From a virus: a stretch of DNA of 22,409 nucleotides. Below the pieces are notes generated by a model. That model was not told the DNA's origin, did not search any database, and saw only the letters and a list, made by a program, of their open reading frames with translations. The translations under genes were made by a program, and so were the position numbers. Within the stretch, counting starts at the first letter, position 1, and each line of letters opens with the position of its first letter. This document shows, piece after piece, positions 7,406 to 13,750 of the stretch. Location of the stretch: IMG/VR virus record IMGVR_UViG_3300047586_000100, positions 1-22,409 of that record. One strand, 5' to 3'.

Positions 7406-8385
7406 GGCAGAATCGTCAGGCCGTTCGCGATGGCAATCGAGAACGGGGCGGCGGCCGTGGGATCGAACGTGGCTTGGCCCGTCGACTTGACCATCCAGAG
7501 ATCGCTGGCCACCTGGAGCGAGCTGTCGGTGAAGTAGCCGTACCAGTCGAGCGTCGCGCTCTTGGGAGTCGTCGGCGAGGAGCCCGCGATCGTCGAGCCG
7601 GTGACCGCGACGCGCACCTTGCGGTAGGTGTTGGCCTGGAAGGCAAGCAGGTTGGCCGTGGAGTCGAAGAACGTGGTGGTGATCAGCTTGGCACTGTAGA
7701 TCTTTGGCACCGCGAGGGCCGGATACAGGTTCCCGTCGCCGATCCAGAGCCACGTCCACGGGAGCTGGATCTCCAGCTGCGCGTCGGTCATCTTGGCCGC
7801 TGTGGCGCCGATGGTCGTGGTGTCGATGAAGCCCGTGAAGAGCGAGCCGTTGATCTCTTCCCAAACGACCGGGGTCAGGGCTCCGGTGAACGCCTGAGCG
7901 ACGAAGTTCTGGGCCGTCACGTCGATGTCGAGCGTTGCCGCCTTGTCGGCGTAGAGGCCGAGGGTCAGCTTGGAGATCAGCGCGCCGCCGATCTGGTAGG
8001 CCGCGGTGTCGTTGCCGAGTTCGAGCGTGTAGCTCTTGCGGTCGTCGGTCGTGCCGGTTGGCGCGAAGGTGTAGGTGTAGACCGACGTGTTGGTCATCGT
8101 GCCCGTCACGCCGCCCTTGATTCCGCCCAGGAGCCACCAGGGCAGACTCTCGAACGTCGGCCGGAGCTTGATTCCGGGGATGTCGACGTTGTACTTGCCG
8201 GTGATGGGCGGGTCGAAGAGCGGATGCAGCGAGGCCCGCTGACTTGCCCGCTGGATCTTGTCGTACTTCCAGACCGGCATCACCGGGGTCAGCAGATCGG
8301 CACAGACGCGCGTCGCGGCGATGGGTGTGTATCGAGTCGCCTCGACCACGCCCTGGAGTTTGGTGGTCCATGCGGCACCAGGCAT
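7402..8385 (-). CDS. Major tail (tube) protein
   Basis: The 327-residue protein precedes the tail chaperone and tape measure, the fixed position of the tube subunit in siphoviruses. It opens MPGAAWTTKLQGVVEATRYT and is beta-rich throughout, with repeated Thr/Val/Gly strands (VTGTMTNTSVYTYTFAPTG; YTLELGNDTAAYQIGGALI). I assign it by position and composition; it resembles phage tube or virion proteins of about 300 residues. The start codon has AAGGAG nine bases upstream, embedded in the last codons of the preceding gene. A GC-rich hairpin 44 bases before the start (8429-8448) may affect its expression. The end overlaps the chaperone GTG. Confidence 0.85.
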   Translation of the reverse strand: MPGAAWTTKLQGVVEATRYTPIAATRVCADLLTPVMPVWKYDKIQRASQRASLHPLFDPPITGKYNVDIPGIKLRPTFESLPWWLLGGIKGGVTGTMTNTSVYTYTFAPTGTTDDRKSYTLELGNDTAAYQIGGALISKLTLGLYADKAATLDIDVTAQNFVAQAFTGALTPVVWEEINGSLFTGFIDTTTIGATAAKMTDAQLEIQLPWTWLWIGDGNLYPALAVPKIYSAKLITTTFFDSTANLLAFQANTYRKVRVAVTGSTIAGSSPTTPKSATLDWYGYFTDSSLQVASDLWMVKSTGQATFDPTAAAPFSIAIANGLTILP

Positions 8386-8391
8386 CGGCGG

Positions 8392-8640
8392 TTACTCCTT
8401 CTCGGCCGGCGTGGCCGCTGAATCAAGAGGCCCCGCAGACGCGGGGCCTTCGGGCTGGGGTTCGGGCTCGATCGGCGGTGGCGCCTCCATCGCGTGGAAG
8501 GCGCCGGAGGCGATCAGGGCCTTGGCATCTGCGGGCTCGGCGTCGAACTCCACGTTCGGCACCGTCTCGCTGTAGTGGTAGGCGCCGGTCCTATCGACCA
8601 GGCGGTCGGGGACCAGATGGACGAGCTTCTTGGTGGGCAT
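8392..8640 (-). CDS. Small acidic tail-module protein, 82 residues
   Basis: The start overlaps the stop of the tail terminator gene by one base (TGATG), so translation is coupled. The N-terminal half looks folded (MPTKKLVHLVPDRLVD, then a helix ADAKALIASGAFHAM). The C-terminal third is disordered and rich in Pro, Glu and Ala, ending PAEKE. The AAGGAG ribosome site of the major tail gene lies in its last codons. I do not recognise the family. Small proteins at this point of siphovirus modules are common, and roles in tube or head-tail completion have been proposed for some. The DNA for its C-terminus contains the perfect inverted repeat at 8429-8448. Confidence 0.7.
   Translation of the reverse strand: MPTKKLVHLVPDRLVDRTGAYHYSETVPNVEFDAEPADAKALIASGAFHAMEAPPPIEPEPQPEGPASAGPLDSAATPAEKE
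8429..8448 (-). repeat. Perfect 8-bp stem hairpin upstream of the major tail gene
   Basis: The arms GGCCCCGC and GCGGGGCC are separated by four bases and lie inside the disordered C-terminal coding part of the 82-residue gene. On the minus strand the hairpin is followed by TCTTGATT, a poor T tract, so it would be a weak terminator at most. It may act as an RNA-stabilising or processing element just before a highly expressed gene. Confidence 0.6.
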
Positions 8641-9077
8641 CAGGCAGTCCTCATTCCAGCGACAACGACTTGGACAAGCACCTCGGCTTCGGCCCGGATG
8701 CTCAGGTAGTTCCCGCCGTACTCGCGTCCGTCGACGGGTTCGGAAGAGATCAGGCGGCTCGTATCGACCTGGCCGCCGAGCTCGCGGCCGGTTCGGAAGG
8801 CGGTAAAGAGCGCCTTGATGAACGGATAGAGGAAGGCGAGCGCGGTGGCCGTGTCGCCTGGCCGCGCGAAGTTGATCCAGATCGGAAACCGTGCCGTGTA
8901 GCCCTCGGTGGACGCCGTCTCGATCATGCTGAGCACAGGCGGCAGGACGATGGCGGCGGGCAGGATGGGTGAGCCGTCGGGCACCAACGAGGTCGAGCTG
9001 TTGATGCCGGCGATCGCGCCGACCTTAGTGGCCAGCGCAGCCGCCACCTGATCCCAGTCGACGTCAGGCTTTGGCAT
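8640..9077 (-). CDS. Tail terminator / tail completion protein
   Basis: The 145-residue protein starts 13 bases inside the end of the neck gene, with GGAGGT just upstream of its ATG. It reads as an alpha/beta protein: an N-terminal helix (DWDQVAAALATKVGAIAGI), an early strand with Pro (ILPAAIVLPPVL), a helix TATALAFLYPFIKALFTAF, and a terminal strand AEAEVLVQVVVAGM. Size, fold pattern and position between a gp10-type neck protein and the major tail protein fit the gpU-like tail terminator family that caps the tube. The family call rests on synteny more than on a visible motif. Confidence 0.7.
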   Translation of the reverse strand: MPKPDVDWDQVAAALATKVGAIAGINSSTSLVPDGSPILPAAIVLPPVLSMIETASTEGYTARFPIWINFARPGDTATALAFLYPFIKALFTAFRTGRELGGQVDTSRLISSEPVDGREYGGNYLSIRAEAEVLVQVVVAGMRTA

Positions 9078-9708
9078 TGGAACCTCCCGCCGTCAGCGCC
9101 TGGTGGATCGACGCCTGAAACGCTTCCTGCGCTCGGTGGTGCCCTGCACGCTCGCTCTCGGCGAACCACGGCTGCGCGGGCATGCCCTGGGTGGACTTGA
9201 CGATCGCCATGCCGGCGGTGCCGTACATCTTCTGGCTGCGCCGCGTCTGGCGGCCGGTCTTGGTGAAGATCGAAGCCCGGGCGCCGAATCGCTGCTCGAC
9301 GACCATCTGGGAGGGGAACATCATCGCCTTCTTGACCGGGCGCCTGTCCGGACGTCTGAGGCCCGTGCCCGATGCATCGATCTCCGCATGCTTCGGGCCA
9401 AAGACCCCGGTGCCGGTCTGCAGGAAGAGCGCGGCGAGGTAGCCGTCGCGATGCTGTCGGCCGCGGGGACCGGTCTTGCCGCTGACACCCACCTCATCGG
9501 TCCAGGTCCGGCTGCCGAGTGAGCCGGCCGCGCTGTTGCCGCCGGAGTGGCCGCCTCGGATGTGCGAACGCTCCTGCTGGTAGAACTCGTTGAGCGCGGC
9601 CTTGACCGCCGGCTTGACGTAGCCCTTGAAATCGGCCAGCTTCTCGAAGCGATCCTTGAGCTCCTGAGGGATGACGAGGGTGACCTCGAAGTTGGAGGGG
9701 TCGGCCAT
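9064..9708 (-). CDS. HK97 gp10-like neck protein
   Basis: The 214-residue basic protein starts with an ATG preceded by GGAGG. The N-terminus (FEVTLVIPQELKDRFEKLAD) and the helix KPAVKAALNEFYQQERSHIR match the usual opening of gp10/minor tail proteins that join head and tail. The middle carries GRQHRDGYLAALFLQTGTGVFGPKH, in which the LQTGTGVFGP turn is typical, and the C-terminal helix AHEAFQASIHQAL-like region closes the protein. A central segment rich in Arg, Lys and Ser (GARASIFTKTGRQTRRSQK) may contact DNA or be disordered. The gene overlaps the tail terminator gene by 14 bases. Confidence 0.72.
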   Translation of the reverse strand: MADPSNFEVTLVIPQELKDRFEKLADFKGYVKPAVKAALNEFYQQERSHIRGGHSGGNSAAGSLGSRTWTDEVGVSGKTGPRGRQHRDGYLAALFLQTGTGVFGPKHAEIDASGTGLRRPDRRPVKKAMMFPSQMVVEQRFGARASIFTKTGRQTRRSQKMYGTAGMAIVKSTQGMPAQPWFAESERAGHHRAQEAFQASIHQALTAGGSNAKA

Positions 9709-9711
9709 CGC

Positions 9712-10632
9712 TCAGCCCTCCGCGTAGTCGCGGTAGCCCTCTTCGAGCATCCGCCGCTCGTCGATGGACCAGTTCCGCGTAATGGTCGTGACACCCAGGG
9801 CGCTGTTTCCAACCTGGTCCGAGCCGTTGGCCAGGCGCGCCTGCCAGAGCCGCACGACCTGGTTCTCGGCGAGCATCTCGATGTCCGGCGGCACTTCGAC
9901 CCAGCCCAGGCGGCCGGTCAGCCGAACGACGTCGTGGCCGCTCGGGATGTTGATGTAGAGCGAGGGGTTGAGCTGGGTCGGGACGTCGGTGAGGACGATC
10001 TTCGTCGCCGGCCAGCCCAGGTCGCGGTCCGCAATGCTCGGGCGCAGGAAGTAGTCGACTGGGTTGACGACGGCGTAGGGATAGCCGGTCGCCGGCGCGA
10101 TCTCCAGAGTCGTGACGGACCCGATGCCACGCTTGACGACCAGCACGCGACCCTGGCCGCGGACGTGAGCCGTGCCCAGGCCATCGAAGAGGTAGACGCC
10201 ATCGGTGACGTCGCCGACGAACTGGCGCCCGGTGTAGTTGCTGACCACTCGCGTGACCGCGGTGATGAAGCGGTCAAGGTCGATGTCATCGTTGTGGTTC
10301 GCCTCGGGATAGCCGAGACGCCGGCGAACGTTCTCCAGCAGGCAGAGTCCCGTCCGGACGCCCCCGATCACCTGCCAGGGGTCGCTGTAGTCGCCGTCGA
10401 GAATCCCGGCCGCGTTGCTGATGCGCCAGCGGTACCAGGTGCCGTCGGTCCCGGTGGCGTCGCAGTAGAGGTAGCTCGTGACGGTCGCCGAGAGCGCCGT
10501 CGTCCCGATCTCCGTCCAGGGGCCGGCCGCTGCTGTCGCGCTCTCGACCCGGATCAAAGCGCCCGCGCCGAATCCGCCCGTGGCGAGCAGTTCGGCGGGT
10601 TCGGGAACATCGATGCGCAGCAGGTTCAGCAC
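9712..10632 (-). CDS. Head-tail connector (gp6-like) with N-terminal FN3/Ig-like domain
   Basis: The 306-residue protein starts at GTG 10632 with GAGG nine bases upstream. Residues ~25-90 form a fibronectin III-like unit: IRVESATAAAGPWTEIGT, a strand with ATVTSYLYCDATG, and TWYRWRISNAAG before DPWQVIGG. From ~95 it changes to the helical connector domain seen in HK97 gp6-type adaptors (LCLLENVRRRLGYPEANHND, then DRFITAVTRVVSNYTGRQF). The last ~150 residues are a beta-rich part not usual in the short adaptor. It sits in the neck, after the capsid genes and before the gp10-type protein. Adaptors of this type usually have about 100-200 residues, so this is a large, fused version. Confidence 0.72.
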   Translation of the reverse strand: MLNLLRIDVPEPAELLATGGFGAGALIRVESATAAAGPWTEIGTTALSATVTSYLYCDATGTDGTWYRWRISNAAGILDGDYSDPWQVIGGVRTGLCLLENVRRRLGYPEANHNDDIDLDRFITAVTRVVSNYTGRQFVGDVTDGVYLFDGLGTAHVRGQGRVLVVKRGIGSVTTLEIAPATGYPYAVVNPVDYFLRPSIADRDLGWPATKIVLTDVPTQLNPSLYINIPSGHDVVRLTGRLGWVEVPPDIEMLAENQVVRLWQARLANGSDQVGNSALGVTTITRNWSIDERRMLEEGYRDYAEG

Positions 10633-10638
10633 GGCGGT

Positions 10639-10788
10639 CTACCTCGTGGCGCGCTCGGGCGCGGTGCGCGTGGCCTTCTCGGGGACGGGCCGGACAGCCT
10701 CGGCCGGAGCGGGTCGGACGGCTCGCTCCGGCGGCGCGGCGATGCGCACCTCAGGCTGTGGCGCTGGCTGTGGCGCCTCAGGCGTCAC
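10639..10788 (-). CDS. Short proline-rich ORF, 49 residues
   Basis: This ORF starts at a GTG overlapping the TGA stop of the preceding 74-residue gene (GTGA) and ends at TAG 10641-10639, six bases before the connector start. The product is wholly disordered and rich in Pro, Ala, Glu and Arg (MTPEAPQPAPQPEVRIAAPP at the N-terminus, then repeats of xAVRPxP). Its composition matches the C-terminal tail of the preceding gene, so the two may once have been one protein split by a frameshift. It could be a real coupled peptide or simply untranslated remnant. I see no slippery heptamer that would join the two. Confidence 0.4.
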   Translation of the reverse strand: MTPEAPQPAPQPEVRIAAPPERAVRPAPAEAVRPVPEKATRTAPERATR

Positions 10789-11009
10789 GCCTTCTTGCCG
10801 GTCTTCTTGGGCTCGGAGGCATCTTCGGCCGGCTCGAACGTGGGCTGCGGCGCGGGCTCGATGGCGCGCTCAGGAGCGGGCTCCGGAGCCTCTTCGATGA
10901 GACCGGCATCCAGCCAGGACTTCAGGATCAACTCGGGAATGCCGGCAACCGGATCACCCTCGGGGAACGTGCCGTAGATGCCAGCGATGGTCACAACTGC
11001 CCGGTACAT
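10785..11009 (-). CDS. Small neck/head-module protein, 74 residues
   Basis: A strong ribosome site (GGAGGT, 7-8 bases before the ATG) supports this start. Residues 1-40 look folded (MYRAVVTIAGIYGTFPEGDP, then a helix ELILKSWLDAGLIEE). Residues 41-74 are a Pro/Glu/Ala-rich acidic tail ending in a Lys cluster (EPKKTGKKA). Small proteins with this fold-plus-tail design occur between capsid and connector genes in HK97-like phages, but I cannot name the family. The 5' leader contains the 10-bp hairpin at 11030-11058. The stop overlaps the GTG of the next small ORF. Confidence 0.72.
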   Translation of the reverse strand: MYRAVVTIAGIYGTFPEGDPVAGIPELILKSWLDAGLIEEAPEPAPERAIEPAPQPTFEPAEDASEPKKTGKKA

Positions 11010-11029
11010 GGCTCAGACCTCCAAAGGAA

Positions 11030-11058
11030 ACGGCCGGGAAGCGAGGCCTCCCGGCCGT
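11030..11058 (-). terminator. Terminator-like hairpin after the decoration-like gene
   Basis: The arms ACGGCCGGGA and TCCCGGCCGT (10 bp, perfect) flank a 9-base loop in the 73-bp gap between the 148-residue gene (ends 11083) and the 74-residue gene (starts 11009). On the minus strand it is followed by TTCCTTT and then by the GGAGGT ribosome site. The T tract is broken, so partial termination with read-through is the likely effect. That would lower expression of neck genes relative to capsid genes. Confidence 0.6.
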
Positions 11059-11082
11059 ATTCATTGCTCGGAGAAGTGATGA

Positions 11083-11529
11083 CTACGCGGTGCCGTCGAT
11101 TGCTGACACCAGGATCTTGCCGCTGGCGACGGTGGCGTCCTTGGCCTTCGGCAGGGAGTCGCCCTCGTACAGCTCGGCGATGATCCCGTCGATCGTCGTG
11201 TTCTGCGTGCCCCGGATGACCTGCGCTCGCAGGTACCGCTTGCGCGGCCGGTACACGTCGACGATGGTCACCTGGTTGTCGTCGGTGCTCGGCACGTTCA
11301 TGTAGCCGGAGCCCAGGACGTCGGCGGCGTCCGAGAGGTTGGCCGCTGCGCCGTCCTGGACCTTGCACTGCGGGACGCCGCCGGCAACCGTGGCGCCGAG
11401 CAGGAAGATAAAGCGGACGCCCTCGAAGCCCATCGTGTCGACGACCGAGCTGGACTGCGGGGTCGTGACGCCGGCCGCGATGGCGTTCATGACTCGGACG
11501 ACCCGAGTGGTGTTGGAGAGGTTGCTCAC
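11083..11529 (-). CDS. Putative head decoration protein
   Basis: I place the start at GTG 11529, which has GGAG seven bases upstream and gives 148 residues beginning MSNLSNTTRVVRVMNAIAAG. The longer ORF from 11616 would translate across a structured leader with a poor N-terminus. The protein is beta-rich with a conserved-looking core (MGFEGVRFIFLLGATVAGGV; TIVDVYRPRKRYLRAQVIRG) and no membrane segment. Position directly after the major capsid protein suggests a decoration or capsid-stabilising protein. That assignment is by synteny. Short stretches (RF..LLG, GV, QDG) loosely parallel the protein at 16020-16433. Confidence 0.68.
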   Translation of the reverse strand: MSNLSNTTRVVRVMNAIAAGVTTPQSSSVVDTMGFEGVRFIFLLGATVAGGVPQCKVQDGAAANLSDAADVLGSGYMNVPSTDDNQVTIVDVYRPRKRYLRAQVIRGTQNTTIDGIIAELYEGDSLPKAKDATVASGKILVSAIDGTA

Positions 11530-11556
11530 GTTGATGCTCCTTGGCTGAGCAGGGGA

Positions 11557-11576
11557 GCGTTCCGCGCGCGGAACGC
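11557..11576. repeat. 20-bp perfect palindrome between capsid and decoration genes
   Basis: The half-site GCGTTCCGCG is followed directly by its exact reverse complement. In RNA it folds as an 8-bp stem with a CGCG loop. It lies in the 102-bp leader between the capsid stop (11632) and the GTG at 11529. A second stem (GGCCCGG at 11593-11599 with CCGGGCC at 11616-11622) stands next to it. No T run follows, so a spacer structure, RNase site or protein-binding site fits better than a terminator. Confidence 0.6.
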
Positions 11577-11631
11577 GATCAGTCGAGAGAGTGGCCCGGC
11601 GGGGAGGAGCCGCCACCGGGCCCGGCTGCGG

Positions 11632-12921
11632 TTAGCTGTGCTGGGTCAGGCGGGCGAACGCCTCGGCCAGGACCGGCATGCCATCGGTCTCCTTGCGACC
11701 GATGAAGCCGACCTGGTTGGTCTCGGCGTACAGCTCGACGAGCCGCTGGACGGTGACGTCGAGGGCGTCGGCGATCCAGTAGAAGCTGAAGTCGCCGCAG
11801 ATGCCGGTGTACAGGTTGGCGGTCACCGTATTGGGCACGTACTCCGACATGAAGTACGGCTTGCCCAGGATGGTGTCCGGCTGGCCCGCCGCGAGGCTCG
11901 CCTGGCCGATGGCACCGGCCGCCCAGACGTACTGGCCGTTGGTGTCCTTGACCTTGCGGATGACCTGGACGACGGTCCGGTTGAAGCCCCAGCGCGCCGT
12001 CTGCTGGTACTGCGGCTTGAGGCTGTAGAGGACGTTGATCAGGTCGTCGGCGACGATGGCCGTGGCGCCTGCGGTGAGCACGTCGCGCGAGGTCGGGATG
12101 CCGTCGGCCGAGGCCGTGAACAGCCCGAGCGGCTGCTGCGCGCCCGTGCCGGTCATGAAGCTCTTCTCTTCGGCGACTCCGAACTTGTACCCGAGTCGGG
12201 CCAGGACCAGGTCGTCGACCGTTGAGCCGTTGGCCGCGCCGCCGGCATCACGCGATGCCACCCGGAACGCCGTGGCGGCCCGGAGCAGCTTCGCGCTGAC
12301 CTTGATGCGCTTGGCCAGCGGGTGCGGGCGGAACTCGCGCTTGCCGAAAGCCATCGCGGAGTCTTCGTTGCCGGTCCCGAGCTCGACCGTCCAGTCGGCG
12401 TCGTCGGGATCGGCGGTCAGGGACGGGACGCCCAGGGACTGGGCATTCTCGACCCGGGCGACCGTTGCCAGGCCTCGGATGAAGACCTGGTTGTCGACGA
12501 ACTTGATGAGCTGGTCGCTGAATTCCTGCGGCGCGACGACGAAACCGCCCGAGGTGTCAGTGTCCATCGCCAGGGCGCGGAGCTCGGCCGACTGGCCGTT
12601 CCCGCGGAGGTACTGGCTGAACGCCTTGCGGTACTCCGGGGTGGCGTTGGCCCGCATTTCGCGGTTCTCGCCGTCGCCGGCCCCCGGGTTGGCGCGCGGG
12701 GTCTCGGGATGGAGCGGCTGCGCAAGCTGGGCCTCGCGCTTCGCGTTGCGCTCTTCGCGGTCGATCTGGGCGCCGAGCGAGTCGAACTCGTTCTCAAGGC
12801 CGTCGTACCGCGGCTTCTCTTCTGCACTGAGGTCGCGGCCAGCGGCCTCAGCCACGCCGAGCATGTCCTTCATCTCGCCGACGATGGCCGCTCGGCGTTC
12901 TCGCTTTTCACGGAGGTTCAC
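11632..12921 (-). CDS. HK97-fold major capsid protein
   Basis: The 429-residue protein opens with a charged coiled coil (NLREKRERRAAIVGEMKDML, to about residue 75) that corresponds to the delta/scaffold domain removed by the prohead protease. The mature part begins near MRANATPEYRKAFSQYLRGN. It contains TSGGFVVAPQEFSDQLIKFV, the usual entry to the HK97 shell fold, and later TILGKPYFMSEYVPN and FSFYWIADALDVTVQRLVEL, typical of the family. I chose GTG 12921 because AGAAGGAG lies eight bases upstream. The ATG at 12942 has no ribosome site and sits right behind the hairpin at 12946-12969. It follows the protease gene, as in HK97. Confidence 0.93.
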   Translation of the reverse strand: MNLREKRERRAAIVGEMKDMLGVAEAAGRDLSAEEKPRYDGLENEFDSLGAQIDREERNAKREAQLAQPLHPETPRANPGAGDGENREMRANATPEYRKAFSQYLRGNGQSAELRALAMDTDTSGGFVVAPQEFSDQLIKFVDNQVFIRGLATVARVENAQSLGVPSLTADPDDADWTVELGTGNEDSAMAFGKREFRPHPLAKRIKVSAKLLRAATAFRVASRDAGGAANGSTVDDLVLARLGYKFGVAEEKSFMTGTGAQQPLGLFTASADGIPTSRDVLTAGATAIVADDLINVLYSLKPQYQQTARWGFNRTVVQVIRKVKDTNGQYVWAAGAIGQASLAAGQPDTILGKPYFMSEYVPNTVTANLYTGICGDFSFYWIADALDVTVQRLVELYAETNQVGFIGRKETDGMPVLAEAFARLTQHS

Positions 12922-12945
12922 GGTGGATCTCCTTCTGGGCATACC

Positions 12946-12969
12946 AAAAGACCCGGATCGCTCCGGGCC
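12946..12969 (-). terminator. Terminator-like hairpin between protease and capsid genes
   Basis: On the minus strand, GGCCCGGA pairs with TCCGGGTC (one G-U pair) around a GCGA tetraloop and is followed at once by TTTT and then GG. It lies in the gap between the protease stop (12996) and the capsid start (12921). Because the capsid must be expressed, it probably gives partial termination, or protects the 5' end of a processed capsid message. Confidence 0.72.
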
Positions 12970-12995
12970 TCTGAGTTGCCGCTGGTGGGGTTGGG

Positions 12996-13742
12996 CTAGA
13001 TGGTTGCCTCGCGCTCCCGCAGGGTCAGAAGCCGCCGCCTGATCGCTATGAGTCCGCTCGCCTGAACGGTCTCGGGATCGGGAGCGCCAGACTCGCCTGA
13101 GTCCGCTGCCCTGTTGAGAACGTCGATCGAGTCGATCACGAGCTGGCGGTCGCGTTCATTCACATGCCATACGGCCGGGCGCTCGGAGATCGCGATGTGA
13201 TGGGCCAGGGCATCGAAGTCGAGCCCTGCGTTGGTAAGAACGGCCCGCGCCTCCAGGCGCGTCTGGGGGTAGGCCGGGAAGGTCACGGGGCTGACGTCGA
13301 ACAACTCGCGGAAGGCGATGATCGTCCGGAGCAGCGTGCCGTCCGGCATCGTCGACCACTCGTCCTTGTCGATCCAGAAGCCGAACGACGCCTGATTGAC
13401 GTCGCCGCGGCGCATCGGGGTCAGGACCATGTCGCGGATCAGCTGCGTATCCGGCGGGTTGATGCTCGTCCCCAGGCCGCGGTCGTCCTCTACCACGGTC
13501 ACCGTGCCAGACGACTGGCGGCCCAGGACGAAGTCCGGGTTGTGGTTCCAGAGCGCCCGAACGTCGCTCGCCGCCAGGGCGAGCAAGAACGATCCCGGCT
13601 TGATGATCTCGCGGAAGCCGCCGAGATCCTCGGAGAGCTGATCGAAGACTGCAGCGTGCCCGTCAATGACGGGGGGCGCACCGTCACCGACGTCTCGGAC
13701 CTCGATCCGATCGAAGGCGTAGTCGCGTTGTTCTCGAAGCAT
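12996..13742 (-). CDS. Prohead (maturation) protease, HK97 family
   Basis: The 248-residue protein fits the caudoviral prohead protease family, a herpesvirus-assemblin-like serine protease that cleaves scaffold from the capsid. The opening strands lead to IDGHAAVFDQ and the FREIIKPGSF motif typical of the family. The likely catalytic His is in LWNHNPDFVLGR (His67) and the likely Ser is in NQASFGF (Ser119). The pre-catalytic strand AFRELFDVSPVTFPAYPQT is also characteristic. The C-terminal ~60 residues are helical and charged with a short disordered break (DSGESGAPDPE). A TAGGAGG ribosome site precedes the ATG. The gene follows portal by 8 bases and precedes the capsid. Confidence 0.92.
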   Translation of the reverse strand: MLREQRDYAFDRIEVRDVGDGAPPVIDGHAAVFDQLSEDLGGFREIIKPGSFLLALAASDVRALWNHNPDFVLGRQSSGTVTVVEDDRGLGTSINPPDTQLIRDMVLTPMRRGDVNQASFGFWIDKDEWSTMPDGTLLRTIIAFRELFDVSPVTFPAYPQTRLEARAVLTNAGLDFDALAHHIAISERPAVWHVNERDRQLVIDSIDVLNRAADSGESGAPDPETVQASGLIAIRRRLLTLREREATI

Positions 13743-13750
13743 ATGGCCTC

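Noticed and set aside
7406-8371. Long upstream extension of the chaperone frame
   Set aside because: It overlaps the whole major tail gene in another frame and is Arg/His-rich; the real gene starts at the GTGA overlap at 7405.
7372-8421. A 349-codon plus-strand open frame opposite the major tail gene
   Set aside because: Antisense shadow; composition dominated by Arg, Gly, Val and Asp with no recognisable fold.
10785-10800. Programmed frameshift joining the 74- and 49-residue ORFs
   Set aside because: No in-phase slippery heptamer is present near the stop; GTGA reinitiation is simpler.
9547-10977. A 476-codon plus-strand open frame opposite the neck genes
   Set aside because: It spans several minus-strand genes with proper starts and overlaps, and its product is low-complexity Arg/Asp/Val-rich.
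12922-12942. ATG at 12942 as capsid start
   Set aside because: It follows the hairpin T tract with no ribosome site, whereas GTG 12921 has AGAAGGAG at the right distance.
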